From contig CAZQZC010000105.1 in NCBI GenBank assembly GCA_964597685.1, positions 1-9,065 of the forward strand: a stretch of 9,065 bases of DNA, given 5' to 3'. The stretch is from JBCBTJ01 sp964597685. GTDB taxonomy: Bacteria; Pseudomonadota; Alphaproteobacteria; Caulobacterales; Hyphomonadaceae. How positions within the stretch are numbered: position 1 is the first letter of the stretch; each line of letters starts with the position of its first letter. This document shows positions 1 through 7,019 of this stretch, piece by piece. The notes under the pieces were generated by a model. It ran no database searches and was not told where the DNA came from. It saw only the letters and a program-made list of their open reading frames with translations. The position numbers were made by a program, and so were the translations under genes.

Positions 1-678
1 TGGCACGGCAAGCACACCAATCTTGTCAGCCGCGATCACGGTTCCTGGCTGTTCCTTGGCGTCATGCTGACCGATGCGGACCTCCCTCCAGACCAACCCG
101 AGGGCGACCATTGCGGCTCCTGCCGTGCCTGCCTCGACATCTGCCCGACCGACGCTTTTCCAGCGCCCTACCAACTCGACGCACGTCGCTGCATTTCGTA
201 TCTGACCATTGAGCACAAGGGGCCGATCCCTCCAGAGTTCCGCCCCGCCATGGGCAACCGGATCTACGGCTGCGACGATTGCTTGGCCGTTTGTCCCTGG
301 AACAAATACGCTTCGGCGGCGCGCGAGACGGCGTTCTTCGCCCGGGCTGAGCTGAAGACGCCCGGCCTCGACGAATTGGCCGCCCTGGACGACGCCGCGT
401 TCCGCGACGTTTTCGCGGGCTCGCCCATCAAGCGAACGGGCCGCGACCGTTTCGTTCGAAATGTGCTGGTCGCCGTCGGAAACTCTCAGGACTTGGACCT
501 CGTTCCGAGCGTAGAGAATTTGCTCGACGATCCCTCTCCATTGGTGCGGGGCGCCGCGGTTTGGGCGCTGTTCCGTCTCGATTATGCGCGCTACGACGCC
601 TTGAGAGCCGAGGCGCGGGAGCGCGAGACGGATCCCGAGGTCAAAATGGAATGGGGGCGTTCTGGCGATGAGCGGTGA
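1..678 (+). CDS. queG: Epoxyqueuosine reductase QueG, C-terminal part (5' end outside window)
   Basis: QueG reduces epoxyqueuosine to queuosine at the tRNA wobble position, using cobalamin and two 4Fe-4S clusters in the cytoplasm. The frame is open from base 1, so the gene starts upstream. About 225 residues are visible of a family norm near 350-380, and the N-terminal cobalamin/catalytic part is missing. Numbering visible residues from base 1: the KHTNLVSRDHGSW segment is at 4-16. The first ferredoxin-like cluster has C38, C41, C44 and C48 (CxxCxxCxxxCP). The ARRCISYLTIEHKG segment follows with C64. The second cluster has C91, C94 and C98. All eight cysteines expected of the family are present. 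The tail (about 152-205) is HEAT-like and helical, matching the family's tRNA-contacting C-terminus. The last 11 bases overlap mtgA, which suggests co-translation. The first ATG (base 64) lies inside the ferredoxin domain region and is not the start. Confidence 0.95.
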   Translation, partial: WHGKHTNLVSRDHGSWLFLGVMLTDADLPPDQPEGDHCGSCRACLDICPTDAFPAPYQLDARRCISYLTIEHKGPIPPEFRPAMGNRIYGCDDCLAVCPWNKYASAARETAFFARAELKTPGLDELAALDDAAFRDVFAGSPIKRTGRDRFVRNVLVAVGNSQDLDLVPSVENLLDDPSPLVRGAAVWALFRLDYARYDALRAEARERETDPEVKMEWGRSGDER

Positions 679-1375
679 GATCTGGCTGATTGTGCGCGGC
701 GTCGCCTGGCGGCTTATGCAGGCTTTGATCTTGGGTGTCGTCGCCGCGCACGCTTATGCTGTCGCGCTGATCTGGCTCCCTGTTCCAGACACGCCTTTGA
801 TCGTTGGCAAGGCGCTGTCAGGCGTCGATGTCCGGCGCAATTCGACCCCCTTGGAGAGCATATCGCCGAATTTGGCGCTCGCCGTCATCGCCGCCGAGGA
901 TACCCGCTTCTGCAGCCATTCCGGCGTCGATTTCGAGGCCGTTGAGCAGGCGCTTAAGGAGCGTCGCGAGGGCGCGCGGACGCGCGGAGCCTCAACCATC
1001 ACCCAGCAGACCGCGAAAAACGTCTTCCTGTGGAATGGCGGCGGCCTCCCCCGCAAAGGGGTCGAAGCCTGGTTCGCCACGCTGATCGACGGGGTGTGGG
1101 GGAAGCGCCGCGTCATGGAGGCGTATCTGAACGTGGCCGAATGGGGCGACGGCGTTTTCGGCGCGGAGGCGGCCTCGATCAAATGGTTCGGCAAGCGTGC
1201 GGCCGACGTCACCCGCCGCGAAGCGGCGCTGCTCGCGGCCGTGTTGCCCAGTCCAAACAAGTGGAGACTGGACCCGCCGACACGCTTTGTCCGCAGCCGC
1301 GCGGCGACGATAGAGGCCCGAATGCGGGTCGTCGAGCGCGACGGTCTGGCGGATTGTGTTCTGGAGGCGCGCTAA
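668..1375 (+). CDS. mtgA: Monofunctional biosynthetic peptidoglycan glycosyltransferase MtgA
   Basis: This enzyme polymerises lipid II into glycan strands at the periplasmic face of the inner membrane and, unlike class A PBPs, has no transpeptidase domain. The protein has 235 residues, normal for MtgA. One N-terminal membrane anchor spans about residues 15-38. The GT51 domain follows with its motifs in order: the EDTRF catalytic glutamate motif (E77-F81), GASTITQQ (107-114), RKGVE (129-133), EAYLNVAEWG (151-160) and RREAALLAAVLPSPN (183-197). The domain looks intact and active. The ATG lies inside the end of queG (11-base overlap), so translation is probably coupled to queG. The 3' end overlaps the stop of the opposing TPR gene by four bases. 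The family call is secure; the coupling is inferred. Confidence 0.95.
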   Translation: MSGEIWLIVRGVAWRLMQALILGVVAAHAYAVALIWLPVPDTPLIVGKALSGVDVRRNSTPLESISPNLALAVIAAEDTRFCSHSGVDFEAVEQALKERREGARTRGASTITQQTAKNVFLWNGGGLPRKGVEAWFATLIDGVWGKRRVMEAYLNVAEWGDGVFGAEAASIKWFGKRAADVTRREAALLAAVLPSPNKWRLDPPTRFVRSRAATIEARMRVVERDGLADCVLEAR

Positions 1376-2028
1376 TCCAGCTCCGCCAAACGCAGCGCTT
1401 CGCGTACTTCCCCGCGCAGGACGAGAACGTCGATGTCCTGCGGGTCTGCGATCATGGCGGCCTCGATGTCTTTCATGGCCTCGTCCGGTTCGCCCCGGCC
1501 CAATTTGGCTTGCGCGCGAAGGCGCAGTGTTTCGGCGTCGCCAGGGGCGAGGTCCGCGGCGGTGTCGAGTTCGGTGATGGCGGACTCCCAAAGCCCCAGG
1601 AGCATGTTGGCGGAGGCGAGATCCTTGCGTAGCGCCGGATCGTCGGGGCTAAGGCGTACCGCGTTGGCGAGCGTGACCGCGGCCTCCTTGGGCAAGCCGG
1701 CGGCCATCCAGGCGTTCCCAGCCTGGGCGAGATAAACCGTGCGATCCGCAATGCTGCCCGCGTCCGGCGCGTTGGCCAGCGCCTCAAGCCGTGCGGCGCC
1801 TTCCTCTTCGTTGCCCAGCCCAATCAAGGCGAGGGCGGCGCATTGGCGAGCCAGGGGGCGCGCCCCTTCCGACAGCCAGGCGAGGGCGTCTTCATAGGCG
1901 GCCTCCGGATCGGTCTCGATCGTGGTGAGGCACGTGTTCAGCCGAGTGCGCTCCGCTTGAGCCAATTCTGTGGCTGCAGACTGGGACACAAGAAACGTCG
2001 CCGCGGCGCTCAAGGCGGAAAGAAACAT
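1372..2028 (-). CDS. Probable exported tetratricopeptide-repeat protein
   Basis: A predicted 218-residue helical repeat protein of unknown partner. From the chosen ATG at 2028 the first ~19 residues are hydrophobic and alanine/serine rich (MFLSALSAAATFLVSQSAA), which looks like a signal peptide, although it lacks the usual early lysine or arginine. TPR-like units of 34 residues run at about 98-130, 131-164 and 165-198, each with the A/G-x-A spacing and a terminal P-x-D turn (LSPDD, LAPGD, ADPQD). A degenerate earlier unit lies near 64-97. The frame stays open upstream to a TTG at 2103, but that start would overlap the divergent SDR gene. The ATG at 2028 has a weak AGGG nine bases upstream. 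TPR proteins usually serve as scaffolds. Lying beside mtgA, an envelope role is possible but not shown. Confidence 0.8.
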   Translation of the reverse strand: MFLSALSAAATFLVSQSAATELAQAERTRLNTCLTTIETDPEAAYEDALAWLSEGARPLARQCAALALIGLGNEEEGAARLEALANAPDAGSIADRTVYLAQAGNAWMAAGLPKEAAVTLANAVRLSPDDPALRKDLASANMLLGLWESAITELDTAADLAPGDAETLRLRAQAKLGRGEPDEAMKDIEAAMIADPQDIDVLVLRGEVREALRLAELD

Positions 2029-2090
2029 GGGGGTGGACCCTGTACGATCAGTAAGACGGACGTAAGCTCGCCCCCCGACGAGGGCAATCG

Positions 2091-2942
2091 ATGTCGCACT
2101 CAAAGCTGCTATTGTGTCTAGGATATGGCTATTGCGCCCAATATGTGGCGACGCGACTAGATCGCGCGTCGTGGCGGATCGTGGGCACGGCGCGCCGTGC
2201 GGACAAGGCGGCGGCGATCCGCCGAGATCAAGTCGAGGCGATGGTCTTTGACGGCGGGGACGCGTCTCAGCTGCCGGTGGAAGGCGCCCATTTGCTCGTC
2301 AGCGCGCCGCCGAGTGCGGAGGGGTGTCCGGTGTTTCGGGCGCTTAGGTCCCGCGCCGCCGCGGCCGCGTCGGTCACCTATCTCTCGACGACGGGCGTCT
2401 ATGGCGATCTCGCGGGCGGCTGGGCGTTCGAGCGTACACCGGTCAACCCGCAAAGCCCGCGTGGGCGCGCCCGTGTCGCGGCGGAGCGCCAGTGGTTCGG
2501 TTTGGGCGCGCCTGTCCGGACGGTGCGTCTGCCCGGCATTTACGGGCCTGGCCGTTCGCCGTTTGGCCGCCTGCGCGACGGGAGCGCGCGGCGCATCGTC
2601 AAGCCGGGCCAAGTCTTCTCCCGCGCCCATGTCGAGGACATCGCCAGCGCGCTCGTCAGCATGTTGGAACGTTCTGAACTGACAGGCGTGTTCCACATTT
2701 GCGATGACGAACCCGCGCCGCCCCAGGACGTGACGGCCTACGCGGCCAGGCTTCTGGGGGGCGAGCCGCCGCCGGAGGTTTCGATTGAAGATGCGGACCT
2801 CTCTGCCATGGCGGCCAGTTTCTACGCGGAGTGCAAGCGCGTCTCGAACGCCCGCGCCAAGGCCGCGCTCGGCTGGCGGCCGGAATTCCCGACCTATCGC
2901 GAAGGCCTTCAGGCCGTGCTCGCCGCGGAAACCGTCAATTGA
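2091..2942 (+). CDS. Atypical SDR / NAD-dependent epimerase-like protein (YeeZ-type)
   Basis: A 283-residue Rossmann-fold protein of the extended/atypical short-chain dehydrogenase group. The N-terminal dinucleotide-binding motif is GYGYCA (11-16) after a hydrophobic beta strand. YLSTTGVYGD (97-106) is the strand carrying the usual catalytic Ser/Thr. RLPGIYGPG (146-154) and the C-terminal KRVSNARAKAALGW (249-262) are typical of epimerase-like SDRs. The YxxxK catalytic pair is not visible where expected: that stretch reads RGRARVAAERQW (124-135). This fits the YeeZ-like atypical SDRs, whose substrate is generally unknown. The start is supported by GAGGG six bases upstream of the ATG. The gene diverges from the TPR gene across 62 bases, and its last 34 bases overlap the end of the opposing hydrolase gene. 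The fold is confident; the reaction is unassigned. Confidence 0.85.
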   Translation: MSHSKLLLCLGYGYCAQYVATRLDRASWRIVGTARRADKAAAIRRDQVEAMVFDGGDASQLPVEGAHLLVSAPPSAEGCPVFRALRSRAAAAASVTYLSTTGVYGDLAGGWAFERTPVNPQSPRGRARVAAERQWFGLGAPVRTVRLPGIYGPGRSPFGRLRDGSARRIVKPGQVFSRAHVEDIASALVSMLERSELTGVFHICDDEPAPPQDVTAYAARLLGGEPPPEVSIEDADLSAMAASFYAECKRVSNARAKAALGWRPEFPTYREGLQAVLAAETVN

Positions 2943-3685
2943 GCCGTCATATCCTCGCAGGTTGAGATCAGGCGTTCAATGTCTTGCTGACGCGACAGGC
3001 GATGGTCGCCGTCCTTCAGCAGGGTGAAGAGAATGTCGTCTGAGGTGATCGCGTTCATGAGCTTGAAGGCGTGGCGCCAGGGCACGTCCGGATCCTTGCG
3101 CCCCTGGAGGATCCTGACGGGGCCGTCAAAGGCGATTGGCTTGTCGAGGAGCGACCAGGTTGCGCCATCCTCGATCAGGGCGCGCGTGATCGGATAGGGG
3201 TCGCCATATTCGGATGGGCGCATGTGAACGCCGTGTTCCAGGATCTCGGACTGCGCCTCGGGGCTGAATTCCGGCCACATCAACTTGCTTGTGAAGTCCG
3301 GCGCTGGCGCGATCAGAACGAGACCGGCGACGCGCTCAGGCCGGGCGAGCGCCGCCAACAGAGCCAGCCAGCCCCCCATGGACGAGCCGACGAGGATCTG
3401 AGGGCCGTCGGTCAGCGCGTCGATCGCCGCCAGCGTGTCGGCGCGCCAAGTGGTGACTGTTCCGTCCGCGAATTCGCCGTCTGAGAGTCCGTGGCCGGAA
3501 TAGTCGAAGGCGAGGAAGCCCAAGCCCGCTTCCGCGGCCCAGGCCTCTAACGCCAGGACTTTCGTACCCGACATGTCCGACTTGAACCCTGAGAGCCAGA
3601 CAAGACCAGGTCCGCGCTTGCACGGCTTGGTGCGACGGTACGCCAGCCGACGCCCCTCGCGTGTTAGGAGATGTTCCGCATTCAT
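2909..3685 (-). CDS. ABHD10-like alpha/beta hydrolase (serine esterase/thioesterase family)
   Basis: A 258-residue cytoplasmic-looking alpha/beta hydrolase with no evident signal peptide. A complete catalytic triad is visible: the nucleophile elbow G-S-S-M-G-G with S102, an acid in GRKDPDVP (D198 most likely) and H228 in DGDHRLS. The N-terminal part LVWLSGFKSDMSGTK (28-42), FDYSGHGLSDG (60-70) and QILVGSSMGGWLALLAALARPERV (from residue 96) resembles the ABHD10 family, whose animal members are mitochondrial thioesterases/esterases. The bacterial substrate is not known from sequence. The chosen ATG at 3685 has AGGG a few bases upstream. A GTG at 3751 would add 22 residues without family character. 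The gene diverges from the GT4 operon across 68 bases and overlaps the end of the SDR gene. Confidence 0.85.
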   Translation of the reverse strand: MNAEHLLTREGRRLAYRRTKPCKRGPGLVWLSGFKSDMSGTKVLALEAWAAEAGLGFLAFDYSGHGLSDGEFADGTVTTWRADTLAAIDALTDGPQILVGSSMGGWLALLAALARPERVAGLVLIAPAPDFTSKLMWPEFSPEAQSEILEHGVHMRPSEYGDPYPITRALIEDGATWSLLDKPIAFDGPVRILQGRKDPDVPWRHAFKLMNAITSDDILFTLLKDGDHRLSRQQDIERLISTCEDMTAQLTVSAASTA

Positions 3686-3721
3686 GGACGCCCTGATAGA
3701 GTAAAGCGAATCGAGGGTGAA

Positions 3722-3738
3722 GCGCCGATCAGCGGCGC
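3722..3738 (+). promoter_or_regulatory. Perfect inverted repeat in the leader of the GT4-GT9 operon
   Basis: A 6-base perfect stem (GCGCCG / CGGCGC) with a five-base loop (ATCAG) sits 15 bases before the GTG start of the GT4 gene, inside the only gap between the divergent hydrolase and GT4 genes. It could be an RNA hairpin in the GT4 leader or a protein-binding site for the divergent pair. No clear -35/-10 pair could be assigned in this gap. The role is inferred. Confidence 0.3.
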
Positions 3739-3753
3739 AGGCGAAAGACACGC

Positions 3754-4941
3754 GTGCCAGAGCGTCCCGATCTTACAGGCCGAACGCTTCTCCAGGTCAT
3801 TCCCGAGCTCGACGCGGGCGGTGCGGAGCGAACGACGTTGGAAGTCGCCGCCGCGATCAAGGACGCCGGCGGACGCGCCTTGGTCGCCAGTCGCGGCGGG
3901 CGGCTTGAGGACGAGTTGAAAGGCCTCGGCGGCGAGCTTGTCCGACTGGATATGAAATCGAAGAACCCTCTCGTCGTCGCATCGAATGCGCGACGTTTGG
4001 AGACATTGATCGCAGCCGAAAGCGTCGACCTCATTCACGCTCGATCGCGCGCCTGCGCGTGGAGCGCCTGGATAGCGGCGCGCCGAACCAGCACGCGGTT
4101 CGTAACGACAATCCATGGCGCCTATTCAAGCGGCGGTCTGCTGAAGCGGCGCTATAATTCGGTTGTGGGCAAAGGCGATCGTGTGATCGCAAACTCTGAT
4201 TGGATCGCAGCGCGCGCCCGGACGGAGTACGGTGTGGATCCCGCGCGCTTGGCCACCATTCCGCGCGGCGTCGATCTTGCACGCTTCGACCCGAACGCCG
4301 TCTCGCGGGAGCGGATCCGCGACGCGCGGCGTGCGTTCGGGGTTCAATCGGACGAGACGCGACGGATCCTGTTCTTCCCGGCGCGGCTGACGTCGTGGAA
4401 AGGCCAGCACATCGCGGTCGACGCCATGGCCGCGTTGGCGGAGGACGAGATCGACAGGACGGTTCTGATCTTTGCGGGAGACGACCAAGGGCGTCGGGAC
4501 TATGCCCGCCGGCTGGACGATCGGATCGACGCCTTTGGCCTTAAAACCTCTGTCTGGCGGATCGACCACGTCGCCGACATGCCGGCCGCGCTCGCCGCGA
4601 GCGACATCGTTCTGGCGCCGTCGGTTCGGCCCGAAGCCTTCGGCCGCATTGCGGTGGAGGCCGGCGCAATGGGCAAGCCGGTGATTGTCAGCGATCATGG
4701 CGGGGCCCGCGAAACGGTCGTTGACGGCGAAACCGGCGTTCGCGTCGCGCCGGGCGATCCCGCCGCCTTGGCCGGGGCCATTCGGCTCTTGATGTCGCTC
4801 AAGGGACCGGCTTTCACGTCGATGGGCGAGGCGGGTCGAAAGCGCGTGTCAGAACGCTACACCACCGCCGGACTTCAGGCCGCCACACTCCGCGTTTATA
4901 CTGATCTCTTGGACGCCGACAGCGGGAGTCGCGCGGAATGA
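3754..4941 (+). CDS. Glycosyltransferase family 4 protein
   Basis: A retaining GT-B glycosyltransferase of 395 residues, probably transferring a nucleotide-sugar residue onto an envelope glycan such as LPS core at the cytoplasmic face of the membrane. The N-terminal domain has the GT4 acceptor-side motif LDAGGAERTTLEVA (19-32) and a VTTIHGAY segment (117-124). The donor-binding C-terminal domain begins near FFPARLTSWKGQ (207-218). It carries the EX7E motif of GT4 (E294 and E302 in PEAFGRIAVEAGAMGKPVI), followed by SDHGGARETV and a GETGVRVAPGD segment. The start is a GTG at 3754: an in-frame TGA at 3718 closes the frame upstream and no ATG lies between. The ribosome binding site is weak (AGGCG about ten bases away). 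The stop overlaps the next start as ATGA. The sugar and acceptor cannot be told from sequence. Confidence 0.9.
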   Translation: MPERPDLTGRTLLQVIPELDAGGAERTTLEVAAAIKDAGGRALVASRGGRLEDELKGLGGELVRLDMKSKNPLVVASNARRLETLIAAESVDLIHARSRACAWSAWIAARRTSTRFVTTIHGAYSSGGLLKRRYNSVVGKGDRVIANSDWIAARARTEYGVDPARLATIPRGVDLARFDPNAVSRERIRDARRAFGVQSDETRRILFFPARLTSWKGQHIAVDAMAALAEDEIDRTVLIFAGDDQGRRDYARRLDDRIDAFGLKTSVWRIDHVADMPAALAASDIVLAPSVRPEAFGRIAVEAGAMGKPVIVSDHGGARETVVDGETGVRVAPGDPAALAGAIRLLMSLKGPAFTSMGEAGRKRVSERYTTAGLQAATLRVYTDLLDADSGSRAE

Positions 4942-5978
4942 AGTTGAGCGAGGTCAAAGCGGCCAATCCGGGTCAGGAAGCGCGGCGCGTGCTTGTCGTG
5001 AAGCTCAGCGCGCTGGGCGACTTTGTTCTTGCGCTGGGCGCCATGAGAGCCATTCGCGACGCGCATCGCTCAGCCCGAATCACCCTGCTGACGACACCGC
5101 CCTTTCAGGCGTTCGCGCAAAAATGCCCTTATGTCGATTTGGTTGAGACCGATGGCCGGCCGGATGGGATGAAAGCGACCGCGGCGCTGATCGGGCGCAT
5201 TCGGAAAGAAAAGTACGACATCGTCTACGATTTACAGACGAGCGGCCGAACGGCGAATTATTTCAAGGCCATGAACCTGCCGGGCCGCCGACCGCCGCTC
5301 TGGTCGGGCCACGCCGAGGGCTGCGCCTTTCCCCACGACAATCCGCATCGCGCCGGCATGCACACGATCGACAGGTTGGCCGAGCAGCTGGTCTGCGCCG
5401 GCGGCGGGCCGGCGGGCGGGTATCCGCCTGGAACGGAGCCCATGCCGGATCTGTCTTGGATCGAACCTGCGCTCGGATACCCGCCGCGTTTGAAGCCCGC
5501 CTATTTCGGGCTCGAACCGCCCTATGCGCTCATCATTCCCGGCGCGTCAGCGCATCGCGAGGCCAAGCGGTGGCCGGCGGAACGCTTCGCCGATATTGCG
5601 GGGCGCTTCGCGGACCTCGGTGTCGCGCCCGCTGTGATCGGCGGAAAGCCGGAAAGCGGCGTCGCTCACGATATTCTGCGGTTGGAGCCGCGGGCGAAAA
5701 GCCTGGTCACGCGCACCGATTTGTTCCAGCTCGCCGCCCTCGGACGCCACGCTTTGATCGCCGTCGGCAACGACACTGGCCCGATGCATATGGCGACGCT
5801 TGCCGGTTCGCCCGGTGTCGCGCTGTTCGCGACGACGGAATCCGACCCGGATCAAGCCGCCCCGCGCGGCGCTCCGGTCATCGCGGTCCACGCGCCCGTC
5901 CTGGGCGGGCTTGCCGCTGACGATGTCTGGCAGGCTGTGCGCGCCCTTGGCGTCCTTCCCGCCAGCGCGCCGGCTTGA
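4938..5978 (+). CDS. Glycosyltransferase family 9 protein (heptosyltransferase-like)
   Basis: A 346-residue GT-B enzyme of the family containing the WaaC/WaaF/WaaQ heptosyltransferases of LPS core synthesis. Family motifs are VLVVKLSALGDFVLALGAMRAI (from residue 18; D28 aligns with the conserved GD near the N-terminus), YDIVYDLQTSGRT (93-105), PGASAHREAKRWPAERFA (201-218) and the nucleotide-sugar motif GNDTGPMHMA (277-286). The ATG overlaps the GT4 stop by four bases, so the two are translationally coupled and probably act on the same glycan. Calling it a true heptosyltransferase would be inference, since GT9 members use several sugars. Residues 153-185 form a low-complexity Gly/Pro-rich stretch between the domains. 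The infC start lies 59 bases downstream. Confidence 0.9.
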   Translation: MKLSEVKAANPGQEARRVLVVKLSALGDFVLALGAMRAIRDAHRSARITLLTTPPFQAFAQKCPYVDLVETDGRPDGMKATAALIGRIRKEKYDIVYDLQTSGRTANYFKAMNLPGRRPPLWSGHAEGCAFPHDNPHRAGMHTIDRLAEQLVCAGGGPAGGYPPGTEPMPDLSWIEPALGYPPRLKPAYFGLEPPYALIIPGASAHREAKRWPAERFADIAGRFADLGVAPAVIGGKPESGVAHDILRLEPRAKSLVTRTDLFQLAALGRHALIAVGNDTGPMHMATLAGSPGVALFATTESDPDQAAPRGAPVIAVHAPVLGGLAADDVWQAVRALGVLPASAPA

Positions 5979-6023
5979 AGATTTGCGCGTGAATCGGCAT
6001 ATCCTTCACAGTTGCAACAATCG

Positions 6024-6040
6024 AAAGGAGAGCAGCTATA
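6024..6040 (+). promoter_or_regulatory. Ribosome binding site and AUA initiation codon of infC
   Basis: AAAGGAG (6024-6030) is a strong Shine-Dalgarno sequence. Seven bases later, at the ideal distance, comes ATA (6038-6040), in frame with IF-3 and giving a protein of standard length. No ATG, GTG or TTG occurs in this frame between the upstream TGA (5990) and the ATG at 6158. Non-canonical start codons on infC are known (AUU in E. coli), and there they allow IF-3 to repress its own translation. The same autoregulation is inferred here. Confidence 0.8.
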
Positions 6041-6580
6041 GCTCGCAGACCTCATGCGGCCGCGCCCGCGAAGAAACCGACCGGACCGCGCACAAACGAC
6101 GAAATACGTGTCCCACGCGTTCTTCTGATTGACGAAAATGGCGACAAGCAGGGCGAGATGCCGACCGCAGCGGCGTTGGACGCCGCCAGAGAGGCGGGGT
6201 TAGACCTCGTCGAAGTCGCCCCGGACGGCGATCCGCCAGTCTGCAAGATACTCGACTATGGCAAGCTGCGTTTCGAGGAGCAGAAAAAGAAGGCCGCTGC
6301 GCGGAAGAAGCAAAAGTCCGCCGACCTCAAAGAAATCAAGATGCGCCCGAATATCGACACCCATGATTACGTGGTGAAGACCAAGGCGATGACCCGCTTC
6401 TTCGAAGATGGCGACAAGGTGAAGATCACGCTTCGCTTCCGCGGCCGGGAAATGGCTCACCAGCATCTTGGCATGGAGCTGTTGAACAAGGTCCGTACCG
6501 AATTTGACGAGGTCGCCAAGGTGGAGCTCGAGCCGAAGCTTGAAGGCCGCCAGATGACCATGGTCATGGCGCCGCGCTGA
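6038..6580 (+). CDS. infC: Translation initiation factor IF-3
   Basis: IF-3 binds the 30S subunit, prevents premature 50S joining and proofreads start codon-initiator tRNA pairing. From the AUA at 6038 the protein has 180 residues, the usual size. The N-terminal domain runs from about GPRTNDEIRVPRVLLID (16-32) to residue 80. It includes LDLVEVAPDGDPPVCKILDYG (from residue 55) and the family signature KILDYGKLRFEEQK (70-83). A lysine-rich linker (82-98) leads to the C-terminal domain, which starts near KEIKMRPNIDTHD (98-110) and ends in QMTMVMAPR. Starting at the first ATG (6158) would remove 40 residues including much of the N-domain, so that start is wrong. The DUF3052 gene starts four bases after the stop. 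Autoregulation through the rare start codon is likely by analogy with E. coli. Confidence 0.97.
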   Translation: MARRPHAAAPAKKPTGPRTNDEIRVPRVLLIDENGDKQGEMPTAAALDAAREAGLDLVEVAPDGDPPVCKILDYGKLRFEEQKKKAAARKKQKSADLKEIKMRPNIDTHDYVVKTKAMTRFFEDGDKVKITLRFRGREMAHQHLGMELLNKVRTEFDEVAKVELEPKLEGRQMTMVMAPR

Positions 6581-6584
6581 TCCG

Positions 6585-7019
6585 GTGGCGACACCGCCAG
6601 CCCACGGCTATTCAGGCAAGCCGCTGTTTCAAAAGATCGGCGTAAAGCCAGGCATGAGGATTGGCGTCGTCATGGCGCCGCCGCATTATGCCGAACTTAT
6701 GGCCGGCGCGCCCAGTGGTGTTGAGTTCCAACACGCCCGCGCCGCCGCCGATTTAGGGGTGGGGGCGGACATCGTTCATGTCTTTTGCGCAGACGCCGCC
6801 GCGCTGGAGGCGAGCTCGGCGCTTGCGCTTCAGGCGATCGGGGCCGGCGGCATGCTGTGGGTGTCGTGGCCGAAGAAATCCTCAAAGCTGTTCAAGGACC
6901 TGACCGAAGACGGCGTGCGCGCCGCGGTGTTGCCGGCGGGATGGGTGGATGTGAAAGTCTGCGCCGTCGACGCGGATTGGTCCGGTCTCAAATTCCTGAA
7001 ACGCAAAGCCTCGTCCTAA
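6585..7019 (+). CDS. DUF3052-family protein of unknown function
   Basis: A 144-residue soluble protein. The order of motifs matches DUF3052: GYSGKPLFQKIGVKPGMRIGVV near the N-terminus (8-29), a central DIVHVFCADAAALE strand-helix (62-75), then GGMLWVSWPKKSSKLFKDLTED (from residue 87) and a C-terminal GWVDVKVCAVDADWSGLKFLKRK. The function of the family is not established. The alternating strand/helix layout suggests a small alpha/beta fold, and no catalytic motif is evident. The GTG start is four bases after infC with no good ribosome binding site, so translation probably depends on coupling to infC. The gene ends by overlapping the stop of the opposing DUF2306 gene by four bases. Confidence 0.85.
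   Translation: MATPPAHGYSGKPLFQKIGVKPGMRIGVVMAPPHYAELMAGAPSGVEFQHARAAADLGVGADIVHVFCADAAALEASSALALQAIGAGGMLWVSWPKKSSKLFKDLTEDGVRAAVLPAGWVDVKVCAVDADWSGLKFLKRKASS

Noticed and set aside
754..1260. A 168-codon minus-strand frame opposite mtgA
   Set aside because: It is antisense to conserved GT51 motifs and carries no recognisable protein features.
1372..2103. TPR gene starting at the TTG at 2103
   Set aside because: It would overlap the divergent SDR gene and bury the signal-peptide-like stretch; the ATG at 2028 is the more natural start.
5979..6037. Promoter for infC in the gap after the GT9 gene
   Set aside because: TTGCGC (5983) and TATCCT (6000) are only 11 bases apart and no correctly spaced pair is visible, so no promoter is called here.
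6158..6580. infC starting at the ATG at 6158
   Set aside because: It would lack 40 conserved N-terminal residues that are present upstream in frame behind a strong ribosome binding site.
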